This document shows, one piece after another, positions 1 to 10,629 of a stretch of 64,000 nucleotides of DNA. The translations under genes and the position numbers were made by a program. The first letter of the stretch is position 1, and each line of letters starts with the position of its first letter. This DNA comes from Saussurea involucrata (taxonomy: Eukaryota > Streptophyta > Magnoliopsida > Asterales > Asteraceae), in NCBI GenBank assembly GCA_033807775.1, contig CM066313.1:86863484-86927483 (forward strand), given 5' to 3'. The notes beneath the pieces are model-generated. The model did not search any database, was not told the DNA's origin, and saw only the letters and a program-made list of their open reading frames with translations.

Positions 1-648
1 TGTGGGAAGGTGTCCCACATAGGAAGAGAGAGTAAACTTTATTTGGTTTATAACCAAAGAAGTGTGAGGAGTTGACAAGCTCCTTGATTGGTTTTACTCT
101 AACTCCTACCCGCGCGCAGGGGGGTGCCGATTAACGATTTCGTAAGCTAAAATCGTCGAACTTGTGTGCGGACACGAATGCAGCTCCAAAATCTCGTGCT
201 CACGCAGCTCGATTTTGCTAAAACGTAATTAAGATTTTCGATTTCATAATTAATTTCTTAATTACGAATTTATAGTTGTCGGTTTCAAATTCCAATATAA
301 ATATGAGGTCCCGTTTTCATCCAAAGACACACCAAACAGTTCACGAATTTCAGAACTGAAATACTCTTGATACATCACACTCTCGAACAGTAGCATACGT
401 TTTTATTTTCGGCGAAATTTTCAGGCAAGTTGTCATCTCCGGCAGTTCCAAAAACTGCTTACACTGTTGTACCCTGGGAACAGACGGCAAATCTGTGTAA
501 GGGAATCGTGTGTAACACGAGCCTCAGGGATTCTCGTTTCTTTTAGGAATTCGTTTCCTTTAATTTTCTGCTTCTTCTTATTTATGTTTCGTCTTCGTGA
601 TTTAATATTTAATCCAGTGTATGATTAATTATATTAAAAATACCAACA
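1..648 (+). repeat. LTR of a retrotransposon (solo LTR or edge of an element)
   Basis: The stretch opens with TGTGGGA, whose reverse complement TCCCACA follows within 20 bases. It ends in TACCAACA at 641-648, giving the TG...CA ends of an LTR. A TATA box (TATAAATA) lies at 296-303, followed by a transcribed-looking leader. No primer-binding site for tRNA-Met or tRNA-Asp follows base 648, and no pol remnant is seen before 1925, so it may be a solo LTR or a 3' LTR whose body lies left of the window. The left boundary coincides with the window edge and may be incomplete. Assignment to Copia or Gypsy is not possible from this piece. Confidence 0.6.
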
Positions 649-1924
649 GAAACGTCATGGGTCATTTCGTAACTGCAGAGACGCGTCTTACGCCATATCG
701 CGCCATGACGGACGCCATGGCGCGCCTTTGAACACTGGCAATGAGAGGGGGATAATGGAGGAAGGACTTGTTTGGCTTAATGGGTTATAATAGAGTTCGA
801 TAGGTTTTGCCAAAACTTGATAAAGTCTTTGATCATATTTGATGGAATCAATGAAGGTAGTGAGAACGGGACAATGCATGAAGGACTAGTTTGGCTTGAC
901 AAAACTCGATAAGGCTCATTGAAGCTTGATGGAGCTCGACATGTTCAATTGGGTTCAATGAGAGTGCGTTTGGTACGCACGCATGATAAAACAGAACAGG
1001 ACGTGACAGAGTTTTTCAACGTTTGGTACACAAAATTGGACAGAACAGAACAAATAATATTAGATAAAATACAAATAAATAAAATATTAAGGATTCGACG
1101 GGAATTGACGGAACTCGTCAAATATAATGAAAGGGGATTCAAATTGGCCTTCCTAAGAAAATTATATATTTTGAAACAAAATATGAAAATATTTTTGAAA
1201 TTTGTAAAGAAGAGTGGGGTTAATTATCGCGTTGTATTTATTACCTATTTTTTTATTTTATTCGATGATCATGGAAGCTTCTATGAAAAGGGTGTGGAGA
1301 GACATATATAGTGTGGGTTGGGAGCGATGGGTAATTTGGAAATAACACAAATTTTGAGCATATATGTTAAAGAACACTAATATTAAGCATATTTTTTATA
1401 TATGAAGCTTCATTAAGCATTAACTCAAAATTTCGTATACTGGTCGAATTCAAGGTGATAAAATAAAATTTGAGGAACCATGATACTCATTGTGCTAAAC
1501 ATCACCATCCTACGTTGCATACGAGGGGATGAAAACTACCAAAATTTTGAATTCCTAAATTGGGACCCACTGACAAAGCATCCATTTAAATATTAACGAG
1601 ACTTGTCGTGAGAGTTTTCATAGTCGGTTTTTTCAAAAGCTAGCTATTGATTGTGAATAACAAGTTTAAACATACAAATATAATGTAACCGAGCATACTC
1701 ACACGAAAGTTTTGTTTTTCGAGAGTGAAATGTATAGTGGATAAACAAACAAACAAAAGCTACATAGATGACTATTGTGAGCCGATTTTGGAAAAATAAA
1801 TAAAACAAAGCATATATGAATAGATGATGCATGCAGTTTTATTGTGTGTAATTGAAGAGGTAGATAATTTACATATGGAGTCTCCAAAGTGATGATTAAA
1901 AGTTTTTTTTTTGTGATACCGAAC
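649..1924. other. Non-coding AT-rich stretch between two LTR elements
   Basis: No convincing gene. 690-725 is a short GC-rich patch with CGCGCCATG and GCCATGGCGCG words. Around 750-770 and 874-898 there is a degenerate duplicated sentence (GGAAGGACTTGTTTGGCTT against GAAGGACTAGTTTGGCTT). At 964-985 GTGCGTTTGGTACGCACGC looks like the terminal repeat of a small DNA transposon, but no inverted partner was found nearby. The 130-codon open frame at 919-1311 has plain lysine- and isoleucine-rich composition of AT-rich DNA and no recognisable domain. Confidence 0.5.
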
Positions 1925-2127
1925 TGTTAGAGTATTATTGTCAATATGTATAGTTCAGGGTCCTTTCTGTAATTATGTGTATCTTACCTTGGTATAAATA
2001 GATAGCTTAGGATTCATTATTAGGTTAGACACTTCATTTGTAACTCTCTCTCATTATATGAAAACCGGCCGATTCAGCCATCTCAAGTGTGTCTCTCAAT
2101 CTATCAATCGACTCTACAATTCTAACA
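1925..2127 (+). repeat. 5' LTR of Copia-A (203 bp)
   Basis: The LTR begins TGTTAG and ends CTAACA, so its ends are an inverted repeat. It is directly followed by a tRNA-Met primer-binding site. A TATA box (TATAAATA) lies at 1993-2000, leaving about 100 bp of transcribed leader inside the LTR. At about 200 bp it is short, as expected for Ale/Hopscotch-type Copia elements. No second copy is present in the window, so its age cannot be measured from LTR divergence. Confidence 0.8.
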
Positions 2128-2139
2128 TGGTATAAGAGC
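2128..2139 (+). other. Primer-binding site of Copia-A (tRNA-Met type)
   Basis: TGGTATAAGAGC directly abuts the LTR. It differs at one base from the usual plant Copia site TGGTATCAGAGC, which pairs with the 3' end of initiator tRNA-Met and primes minus-strand DNA synthesis. Confidence 0.8.
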
Positions 2140-2385
2140 TGTAGGTAAGTATCCTATCATATCTTCCAGATCTGCTTTTCATTATTTTCCTCTTTATTTT
2201 GATGCACTCTATTTTGCTCCGAAAAACCATTATCTGTTGGTTTTTTGACAAAACACCAAGTTTTAAAGTTGCCCAGAATATTGTCACGAACCTTCGTACC
2301 AATTTTCAGCCAAAACCGATCTGTTTTGAAAACTCGACTCAATAACATCTTGAATCTCATAACTATCGCAACCCTCAGACCTTCT

Positions 2386-2660
2386 TAAGTATCGCAACTG
2401 TTACTTGCGACAACCTTTGATATCGCAACCCTTACCTGCGACAACCTTTGATATCGCAACCCTTACCTACGACAACCTTTGATATCGCAACCCTTACTTG
2501 CGACAAGTCTTGATATCGCAACCCTTACTTGCGACAACTTTTGAATTTGTAACTTATCGCAATACTCTATTGCGACAACCTTCCCTATTGCGACAAAGAC
2601 CTTGATTGCAACACTAGTGTGTTGCGATATCAGTTGGTTGCAACAAGAGTGTGCTGCGAC
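2386..2660 (+). repeat. Leader tandem repeat of CGCAAC / TTGCGACAAC hairpin units
   Basis: Between the primer-binding site and gag, a unit of about 33 bp reading GATATCGCAACCCTTAC then TTGCGACAACCTTT is repeated about four times at 2430-2545, with decayed copies on both sides. Each unit contains TCGCAA followed by TTGCGA, so each can fold into a short hairpin in the RNA leader. Its position in the untranslated leader suggests an RNA-level role such as packaging or translation, but this is inference. Confidence 0.65.
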
Positions 2661-2687
2661 AAACCTGCTTTATCTAAATCAGTTCGA

Positions 2688-5600
2688 ATGGCTCACAACT
2701 CCAGTCACTCCAATCCCATCTACGTCGTTCTCAATGGGAACAACTACGTCCTGTGGGACCACCACATGTCCATTCTCCTCAAGTCTCATGGACTCTATAC
2801 CTATGTCACTGGTACGTCTACCATTCCTGTTCAAGAAGAAAAGGAAACTGCAGTCGACTTTGCAAAACGTATGAATGATTGGGACATCGCAAATGCTCGC
2901 ATCCTCGGGTTCATAAACGCTTCTACCACTACTGAGATCAATCAACAATTCCTTGGCTATACCACAGCAAAAGGACTATGGGATTTTCTTGCAAACAGGT
3001 ACACTTCTACAGGCTTATCTCATCAATATCAACTGTGGACTACCTTCCAGAACAAAAGGAAACTGCCTGATCAGTCTATCAACTCCTACATCTCTGAGAT
3101 GCAAGCTCTTAGAGATCATCTGAACCTGGGTGCACCTCAAGTCTTTGATGAAACTGCTCGTAAGTTTACTGCTTACTTTAGCCAATTGCATTTGGTTACT
3201 ATTCTCATGAGTCTCACTGATCGCTTTGAGAACGTTCGAGCCTCGCTTCTACATCGGAATCCATTACCTACTCTTGAAGAAGCGATCACTGAACTGCTAA
3301 GTGAAGAAACTCGTCTTCAACAGCGTTTTCCACTACCATCAGATATTGTGCTCTACACTCCCAGCTCAGGGAAACCAAAAGGTAAATGGGGCAACAACGA
3401 TCAGTCTAAATCTGCGGGCAAGGGGAACAATAGTGAATGCACATTTTGTCATTCTACTTCTCATCTTCTCCTCAACTGTCCAGTTCGGAAATGTCGTTGG
3501 TGTGCGATCGTACACCCACGTCACTATGGGTCTGATTGCCCAAAACATCTAAAGAACTTCAGTAACCAAAGGCCGCAGTCCCGAGTTCAATCAGTTACTG
3601 GCTCCATCACTCAAGATTCCCCATCGCCAGCAGCTCCGACACAGCATAACAACCACTCAACGCCTGACCTCATGGAACTCATGCGCCGAAATCAAGAGCT
3701 CATGGAGCAACTCATGACAGGTTCTATGGGTATGAATTCTCAATGCAATGCCACTACATCAGGTAACCCTTGGCTATTTGACTCTGGATGTTGTAATCAC
3801 ATGACACCTAAGGCTGATGGGTTTGTCTCTAAACAAACTTCCAGCATGCTTTCATCCGTCCGTACTGATGATGATACTCGTCTACCGGTATCCTTCAGTG
3901 GGACTGTATCTACCCCTAATATTCAATTACCTGATGTGCTACATATACCTAACTTATCTCCGAGTCTGATTTCAATCACTCAACTTATGGAAGTCGATCT
4001 AATCGTTTTATTTCACCCTTCTGGCTGTGTTGTGCAGGATCCAAAGACCAAGCAGATCCTTGGAGTAGGCCGTAAAGTTGGTCGGATGGTTGAAGTGGTC
4101 TATCTCCGCCTTCCCTTACCTTCATCAAATCTTGCTGCTTCAGTTTCCAGTACTCCTTCGTTTGAACTATGGCATGCGCGCTTAGGCCATTTATCCTTAG
4201 CTAGAATAAAAGTATTAGCTAGTTCATGACTGTTAGGAAACACTTCCTCTGAAAATGTTTCTTGTCTATCTTGTCAACTTGGCAAACATCATGTTTTACC
4301 TTTTCAAATTAATGACTTTAAATCTGCTTTTCCGTTCGATCTTATTCATTCTGATGTATGGGGACCAGCACCACACCCGTCTATGGGAGGTTCTCGTTAC
4401 TTTGTCATTTTTATCGATGATCACACACATTTTACATGGATTTATCTCATGAAAAAACGCCCAGAGCTACCTAAAATTTATATCACCTTCGCTCGTATGA
4501 TTCTAACCCAGTTCTCCAAGCCTATAAAGGTTCTTCGAGCAGATAATGCTATGGAATACAAAGAATCGTCTCTCCTCTCTTTTCTTCAATCTCAGGGTAC
4601 TCTTTCTCAGTACTCCTGTCCTGGCACCTCTCCACAAAATGGTCGTGCCGAATGCAAACACCGTCACATTCTTGACACTGCCCGCACTCTATTAATATCA
4701 GCCAAGTGTCCAAAACGCTTTTGGGGTGAAGCAGCCTTCACAGCTGTCTACACCATCAACCTACACCCAACTCCCATTCTCAATCAAAAGTCTCCGTATG
4801 AAATACTCTATAGCGTCTCTCCTGCATATGAACTCCTCAAAGTGTGGGGTTGTGCCTGCTTTGTTCAGCTGCAATCTCATGAGCACACCAAACTCGAACC
4901 TCGTTCTCGGTTATGCTGCTTCCTTGGCTATGGCATTGAACATAAAGGTTATCGTTGTTGGGATCCAGTCTCTAAGAGACTTCGTATATCCCGTCATGTC
5001 ACCTTCTGGGAACATCTTCCCTTCTCTACAGTGTTAAAATTTCAGGACACACCCACTCCATCTACTTCTTTCTTCACAAACACATCTATCTCATTGGACT
5101 CACTCCAATTAGATCCCATACTCTCCTCACCATCTGTTCCACCTCCTTCCGCCTCTTCTCAACCGGAACCTTCTTATGTCCCATCTGAACCTTCACCTGC
5201 CTCATCTGAACCTTCACCGGCCCCATCTGTGCCATCTGCTGAGTCTATGGATCCTAGCTCTTCTCAACCACAAGATGAAGCACGACGCTCCGATCGGGTA
5301 AGGCAAGTTCCTTCTCACCTTCATGATTATCATTGTTATGCCACTTTACTGTCCACCCATGAACCAACTTCCTTCAAGGAAGCCGCTTCTAACCCTGTTT
5401 GGAAGCAAGCTATGACAGAGGAACTTCAGGCACTTGACAAAGCCAATACATGGGAGTTTGTTCCTCTCCCACCGAGAAAGTCACCCATTGGTTGCAAATG
5501 GGTCTTCAAAATCAAAACCAAGTATGATGGATCCATTGATCGATACAAAGCACTCCTTGTGGCAAAAGGCTTCAATCAAGAATATGGCATTGACTACGAG

Positions 5601-5873
5601 GAAACGTTTGCTCATGTGGCTCGTGTCACATCAGTTCGTAGTCTTCTCGCCATAGCAACCACCAAACGATGGCCACTTTTCCAGATGGATGTCAAGAATG
5701 CCTTTCTAAATGGCGATCTCGAAGAGGAAGTCTACATGAGACTCCCTCCAGGTGTGACCTCTCGACAAGGTCATGTATGTCGACTTCGAAAAGCCCTCTA
5801 TGGCCTCAAACAAGCTCCTCATGCTTGGTTTGAAAAATTCAGCAAAGTAAGATTTAAATATAAATGGACTTAA
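2688..5873 (+). pseudogene. Copia-A gag-pol polyprotein, one internal stop and truncated in reverse transcriptase
   Basis: The first ATG with good gag homology is at 2688 (protein begins MAHNSSHSN). Gag carries a CX2CX4HX4C zinc knuckle at residues 251-264 with a second cysteine/histidine cluster directly after. The aspartic protease motif WLFDSGC has its catalytic Asp near residue 365. The integrase pre-domain LWHARLGHLS follows, then an in-frame TGA at 4227-4229. The same frame continues with the integrase core (HSDVWGP, RADNAMEY, NGRAE) and the first half of reverse transcriptase (QMDVKNAFLNG, LYGLKQAPHAWF). The frame ends at 5873 before the YVDD box. RNase H and the 3' LTR are missing, so this is a 3'-deleted copy with otherwise little decay. 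The 203-bp LTR and gag style suggest the Ale/Hopscotch branch of Copia. Confidence 0.88.
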
Positions 5874-7412
5874 TCAACATTGTAACAAGCGAAACAAAAC
5901 CCCCAAAGATTGAAGATTCTTATAAATAGTCTGATGAGATTGGTAGTCCTTCCTAGTGCAACACGGGGGAGATTGTTTGGCATAATTTATGCCATTCTCA
6001 ATAAATTTAAAGTTACAAAATGATGTGAAAATAAAAGAGTTTGAATAGGAGATACAACACTGATATTTAGAGTGATTCACCCAACATTTGCTACTCTACT
6101 TTTCTTGAGACCACCGTTTACTGTAAGCCTGCAATGTTGTCATTTAAGACAGAACAAAAAACCATCTTACGATCAAATATACAAACGTTTTTTTTTTCAA
6201 GAGTTGGAATTGATCTTTACACACATAAATAAGGGATTTTTTTGCTTTTAATGGTTTATATGACTTATCGATCAACAATACATGAGTATTTATTTTGTGA
6301 CTTATTCATTAAGACTATGGCTTAATTACTTAACCAAAAAAAGTAGAGTCGTGTGGATTCAACTATTCTATTAAGTTATTTATTCCATACATGTCATCCT
6401 CACTTTTCACATATCTTTCTCTAGTCAAAAGACTAAAAATATAATCCTAACCCTCCACACCGACAATTGCCTCTTTTCATCTTTAAGATTCCATCCTTCG
6501 TTTTCAACAAAGACATATTGTATGTGTGAGAGTGGCAAAGAGTTAGATTAGAGAAATATGACCTCTCACACATGCAACATGTGCGAGAGAGGCAAAGATA
6601 ATAAATTGATTGTGTTTATCACATGTAATATTTAATGAAAATTATATTTTTTTGTTAAAAGTGTATCAATAATCTTGTTATATAAAACTTGATAAAAAAA
6701 ACTATGAATTTATTAAAATTAAAAGTTAAATAAATGTAAAAGATATAATGAGATTTATAGAGATATTTATCAGATTCAAAACGATAATTATTCTAATTTC
6801 GAAAATTATTTTTCAATTTTTATTTGTGAGTTTTTATCTAATGAACTATGTGGAACATATTCCTTCTCTCCTTTTTGCAAATTAACCGTCTTCTCGTTTG
6901 AACCTACCCCTATCTAAGAGATCTATATGAAGTTTATTAGGGAAAATATTTTTTGATCAATGAGGATGTATTGTTGCATTTGCTGACATGAATGTTGATG
7001 CATCAACAAATGTTTTGAGGTTGTAATTTAATCATGGGACCAAATGGCATTGCATGGCATAAGTGAGTCGGTAACTTTATTTCCTTCCACTACAATTTTT
7101 GGGACTTTCACTCATGGACGAAAATCGTCAATAATCTGCCGGTAATGATGAAATCTGTCGGTGACCCGTAGTTGAAAGTCAATCGGATATTGATGTGATC
7201 TCGTCCGACAAGTATGGGTTTGAACACGTGTTGCACGATCGTTCAATTGTTTACTAGGATAGTTGTGGTGGAAACCGCGACCCATTGCATATAAAGATGC
7301 AAGAACCTTGGTATAAGAGCAAACCACAATCAACCCACCAAGTTGATTGATAAGTGTTGATCGCCACAAGCTACATAATAACTTGATAAGTTCTAAAGTT
7401 CACAAAGAACTA
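5874..7412. other. Non-coding AT-rich stretch right of Copia-A
   Basis: No gene is supported. ACACGGGGGAGATTGTTTGG at about 5961-5980 resembles a Copia polypurine tract with the first bases of an LTR, but what follows does not match the Copia-A LTR. 6550-6860 is very AT-rich. Near 7087 CCACTACAA is reminiscent of a CACTA transposon end, with no partner seen. The 85-codon minus frame at 7112-7369 has no recognisable domain. Confidence 0.5.
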
Positions 7413-7415
7413 TAA

Positions 7416-7541
7416 GGTGGCGTTTGGTTTGCGAAATGTTTTTTGATGGAATGAAATTTGTCAAAGAAATTTGAATGGAATGTTGTCAGGTTCGACCACC
7501 TATTTGGTTGACATAATTGGAATAAAATCTGTTAAAGGAAT
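7416..7541. mobile_element. Left half of a Tourist/Harbinger-like MITE split by the SIRE element
   Basis: The half begins GGTGGCGTTTGGTTTGCG directly after TAA at 7413-7415. The inverted partner CGAACCAAACGCCACC ends at 50065 and is followed by TAA at 50066-50068. A 3-bp TAA/TTA target duplication and GG...GTTTGG-type terminal repeats are typical of PIF/Harbinger MITEs. Subterminal bases also match the other half in inverted orientation (words such as GATGGAAT and GGAATGTTG). With the inserted SIRE element removed, the MITE would be about 346 bp. Confidence 0.75.
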
Positions 7542-8365
7542 TGTCAGGTTCGACCACCGACTTTGTCCTTAAAAATCTTGCTTAGAATATTTTATTTTGG
7601 TTCTTTATAGTAACTTACATAAGACATCAAAAGTTCGGTGAAGTCGAAGATCAACCGAAACCAAGTCAGAAGAAGTCTCTCATTGTGGAAGTGAAGATAC
7701 AACTCTCAACCATCAACTAAGTTATTTGGCCACCGATTTTCATCTTGAAAAAACCGGTGAGCACATGGCCGAAGCCTCTCATTTTCGGTCAATTATCTCA
7801 CCGATTTCAAGTTGAAAATCGGTGAGATCCCTCCTTGTGAAAGCTGGTAGATGAAGATCATTTATTATGGGACAATATCTAATGTCAGGAAAAATTGACT
7901 ATTTGTCGTTTTTCCAGTTTCAGATAATGTCTCAATCAATAATGCTTGTTCTTCCTAGTACTAAGAAAAAGTGTGAAATTGATTTGTCAACTTTTCAAAG
8001 TCAACTCCTATTTTTGAATCTCCAGATGACAAGTGTCCTAAGCATTTAATGGTTCAAGCACTATATAAAGAGAATATGATTCTCCATGCAAGGTTACGCG
8101 TTCCTGAAGAATTTTCTCAGTGCAACAAGGCTTTCTCTCCTTTGAAATTAATAGTTTTCAATCTTTGTGTTTTAGAAGTTATTTTGTTTTCTAGTTTACT
8201 TTGTGAAGATTGTTAGAATAGTTTTTCTGTTCTTTCCGCAACAATCTAGTTTTTCTGTGTGTAATTCTTGATTTGAAAATCAATAAAAGAATTAATTAAG
8301 TGAAAATTTGTGTATTATATTCACCCCCCCTCTACAATACTTGTTTAAGCCATGTGAGACTAACA
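7542..8365 (+). repeat. 5' LTR of the SIRE-type element
   Basis: From about 7559 onward it aligns with 49045-49845. It ends in CTAACA, two bases before the primer-binding site. The promoter TATA box (TATATAA) is at 8063-8069. Two hairpins built on CACCGATTT / AAATCGGTG lie at about 7740-7770 and 7797-7827. The first bases do not match the 3' LTR: here a 17-bp word TGTCAGGTTCGACCACC occurs at 7542-7558 and again at 7484-7500, whereas the 3' LTR has GGGTCACC and about 20 extra bases. The exact start is therefore uncertain. Confidence 0.8.
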
Positions 8366-8367
8366 AG

Positions 8368-8379
8368 TGGTATCAGAGC
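8368..8379 (+). other. Primer-binding site of the SIRE-type element (tRNA-Met)
   Basis: TGGTATCAGAGC lies two bases after the LTR end and matches the standard plant Copia site complementary to initiator tRNA-Met. Confidence 0.9.
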
Positions 8380-8409
8380 AGAAAGTTTAATCAATAAACT
8401 TGATCTGAA

Positions 8410-10577
8410 ATGGCTGGCTCTTCTTCAAACAATGAAATTTCTTCTCAAAACACTTTCTCTGAAAATGGCTCTATAGCCAAACCTCCCAAGTTTAACCCCC
8501 AACAACTTTTCTCTGTGGAAAAGCCGAATGATGCTTTTCATGGAAGGAGTGGATAGTAGATATCCAACCATTCTCAGTGAGGGACCCATAGTCCCTAGAG
8601 TCTGGGCTCGCTATGAAATGCAAAAATCTAGTAAAGAAGTTGTTGACAAAGATGATTCTGATGATTCCTCTGATGAAGAAAATCCTACTGCTATTGGTCG
8701 TTACATTCTTAAAAATACAAAGAAATACATTGATGAAGAAAAATGTCGTGTCTCTCTTGACTCTAAAGTGAGAGCAATCATTGCACTTTCTCTTCCTGGT
8801 GAGGTCTACCACTCTTTAGTGAATTTCTCTACAACTAAAGAAATGTGGACTACTATGTGTTCTGTACGAAGGTACAGAGGAAGTTAAGAAAAGCAAGAAA
8901 AATGCTCTTATTATAAAGTATGAGTTTTTCACTTATGAAAACGGAGAATCTCTTTCTAGTTGCTATAACCGTTTTAACAGTCTCCTGAATGATTTAAAGC
9001 TATTAGGCAGAGTATATGAAAATGAGGAAGTCCTGAGCAAATTTATGGACTGTCTTCCTGACTTTTGGGAAAATATGTGTACTTGTATCAAGACAACCAA
9101 GGATCTTGAATACATGTCTCTCACTTTTCTCTATGGAACCCTATTTAACTATGAACAAACCAAAATCCAAAGGAAGTCAATCATAATAGAGATAAAAGGC
9201 TCTTCCGTAGCCCTTGTTAGTGATACTTCCAAGAAAGCTCAGCGTGTGTCCAGAATCACCTACCCTTCATCTGAATCTGACATTGACATTCAAAATGACT
9301 CTACTCACCAAACGGAGGCATATCTAAGTGATGCGATGATGAAGGTGAGGAAACCTCTGTCGAACAGATAACTGATGAAATGGCTATGGTGGTTGGATTC
9401 AAAAACAAACCTCGTTCTTCAGGCAAATCTAGAACTTTCAGAAAACCTTCTTCTTTCATAAAAAGTTCCTCGACTAACAAGTCAAATGAGGAATGTTTCA
9501 ATTGTGGTAAGAAAGGCCACTTTGCTTATGAATGCAGAAGCAGACGCATTGAAAGAAGTGGACCCACTTCTTCTGACAAACTTTATTCCAAAAACAACAA
9601 GTCCAAGAACAACTTTTCAAAACAGACCTTTTCTAGAAAAGAAGGTCAACCTTCCTCTTTTGAACATTTGGAACGTGCTGAGAAATATAAAGCCAAATAC
9701 AAGAGAGAAAAGGAAAGAAATGAGGGACTTCGCAAGAAAAAGGAAAAGGACTTATTGCTGAAGTCCATGACTGGGTTGATGAACCAACCTCTGAGAGTGA
9801 CAAGGACTCTCGCAACATGTGCTTCATGGCTAAATCTGATGATGTGGAAAATCCTGAGAAAGCAATTACATTAACAGCTTTGGTGTCAAATGGGTGTTCA
9901 TCATCTTATTCTCAGGTACATCCTTTCAACTCCATGTATGAATCTGAAAAGATTGATGCTTATGAGTCTTTGACAAACGATTTTTATAATGTCAGAGATG
10001 CAAAGAAAAAGAAATCAGCTCAAGTTAAAACTCTCTCTTCTCAACTTCAAATCTGCCTTTCCCAACTTGAACAGTTTGATAAGATCAAAGCTGAATTAGA
10101 GGACTTGAAAACCATAAACCACATCATAGCTAAATAGAAAAATAAACTTTTTAAGAGACTGAAAAGAGAGCAAGAAACTGTAAGAAAATTGACCAGCTCT
10201 TCTAAGAACCTTGAGAAAAAAAATTCAAGATCAAATCTCTTGTGAGGATAAAACTGGACTAGGTTTCGGGAAAGATGGACATTGACCTCTCTTCACAAAC
10301 TCTTGCTTCCACATCATGTGTTTCTTCAAACCTTTATGAGTCCAACTCCATTGGGTCTGTGTCTATGAACTCAACTGATTTATCTGAAGCCTTAAAATTT
10401 GGAATGTTCATAAAAGCCAAAGATCCAATCTCTTTTCCAAACAATGACACTCGGGACTCCAATGACTCTCCAAAACCCATCCATGATCTTTTGAAACGTT
10501 TGACACTAGATGAAGCTTCTTCCTCTAAACCCATAGGTCCTAAAGAGCCCAAAAGGATAAAACTAGCCTATCTTTAA
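8410..10577 (+). pseudogene. SIRE-type gag, first part (frameshifted)
   Basis: The likely start is ATG 8410 (MAGSSSNNEISS). The reading frame shifts near 8525, 8870 and several later points, so the protein survives only as overlapping pieces: 8528-8887, 9045-9371, 9380-9874, 9817-10137 and 10275-10577. The middle pieces carry the capsid-like region common to plant Copia gag proteins. A CX2CX4HX4C zinc knuckle (CFNCGKKGHFAYEC) lies at 9494-9535. It is followed by a lysine- and glutamate-rich probable coiled coil (about 9650-10130). The gene is cut at 10624 by the Athila-type insertion and resumes at 38679. Confidence 0.8.
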
Positions 10578-10629
10578 AAAGAAAGTCCTCAGCTCTTTCA
10601 AAAGCTCCTTTTAAAAGTTTATTTACATA

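Noticed and set aside
919..1311. 130-codon open frame on the plus strand
   Set aside because: Composition of AT-rich DNA, no domain, overlapped by an equally long antisense frame and by transposon-end-like sequence.
5961..5980. Polypurine tract plus 3' LTR of Copia-A
   Set aside because: The purine run is present, but the following bases do not match the 5' LTR beyond the first few letters.
8368..8379. tRNA-like words at the primer-binding sites (also 12716, 32237, 50783, 57457, 60584)
   Set aside because: Only 12-18 bases complementary to tRNA 3' ends; no cloverleaf around them, so no tRNA genes.
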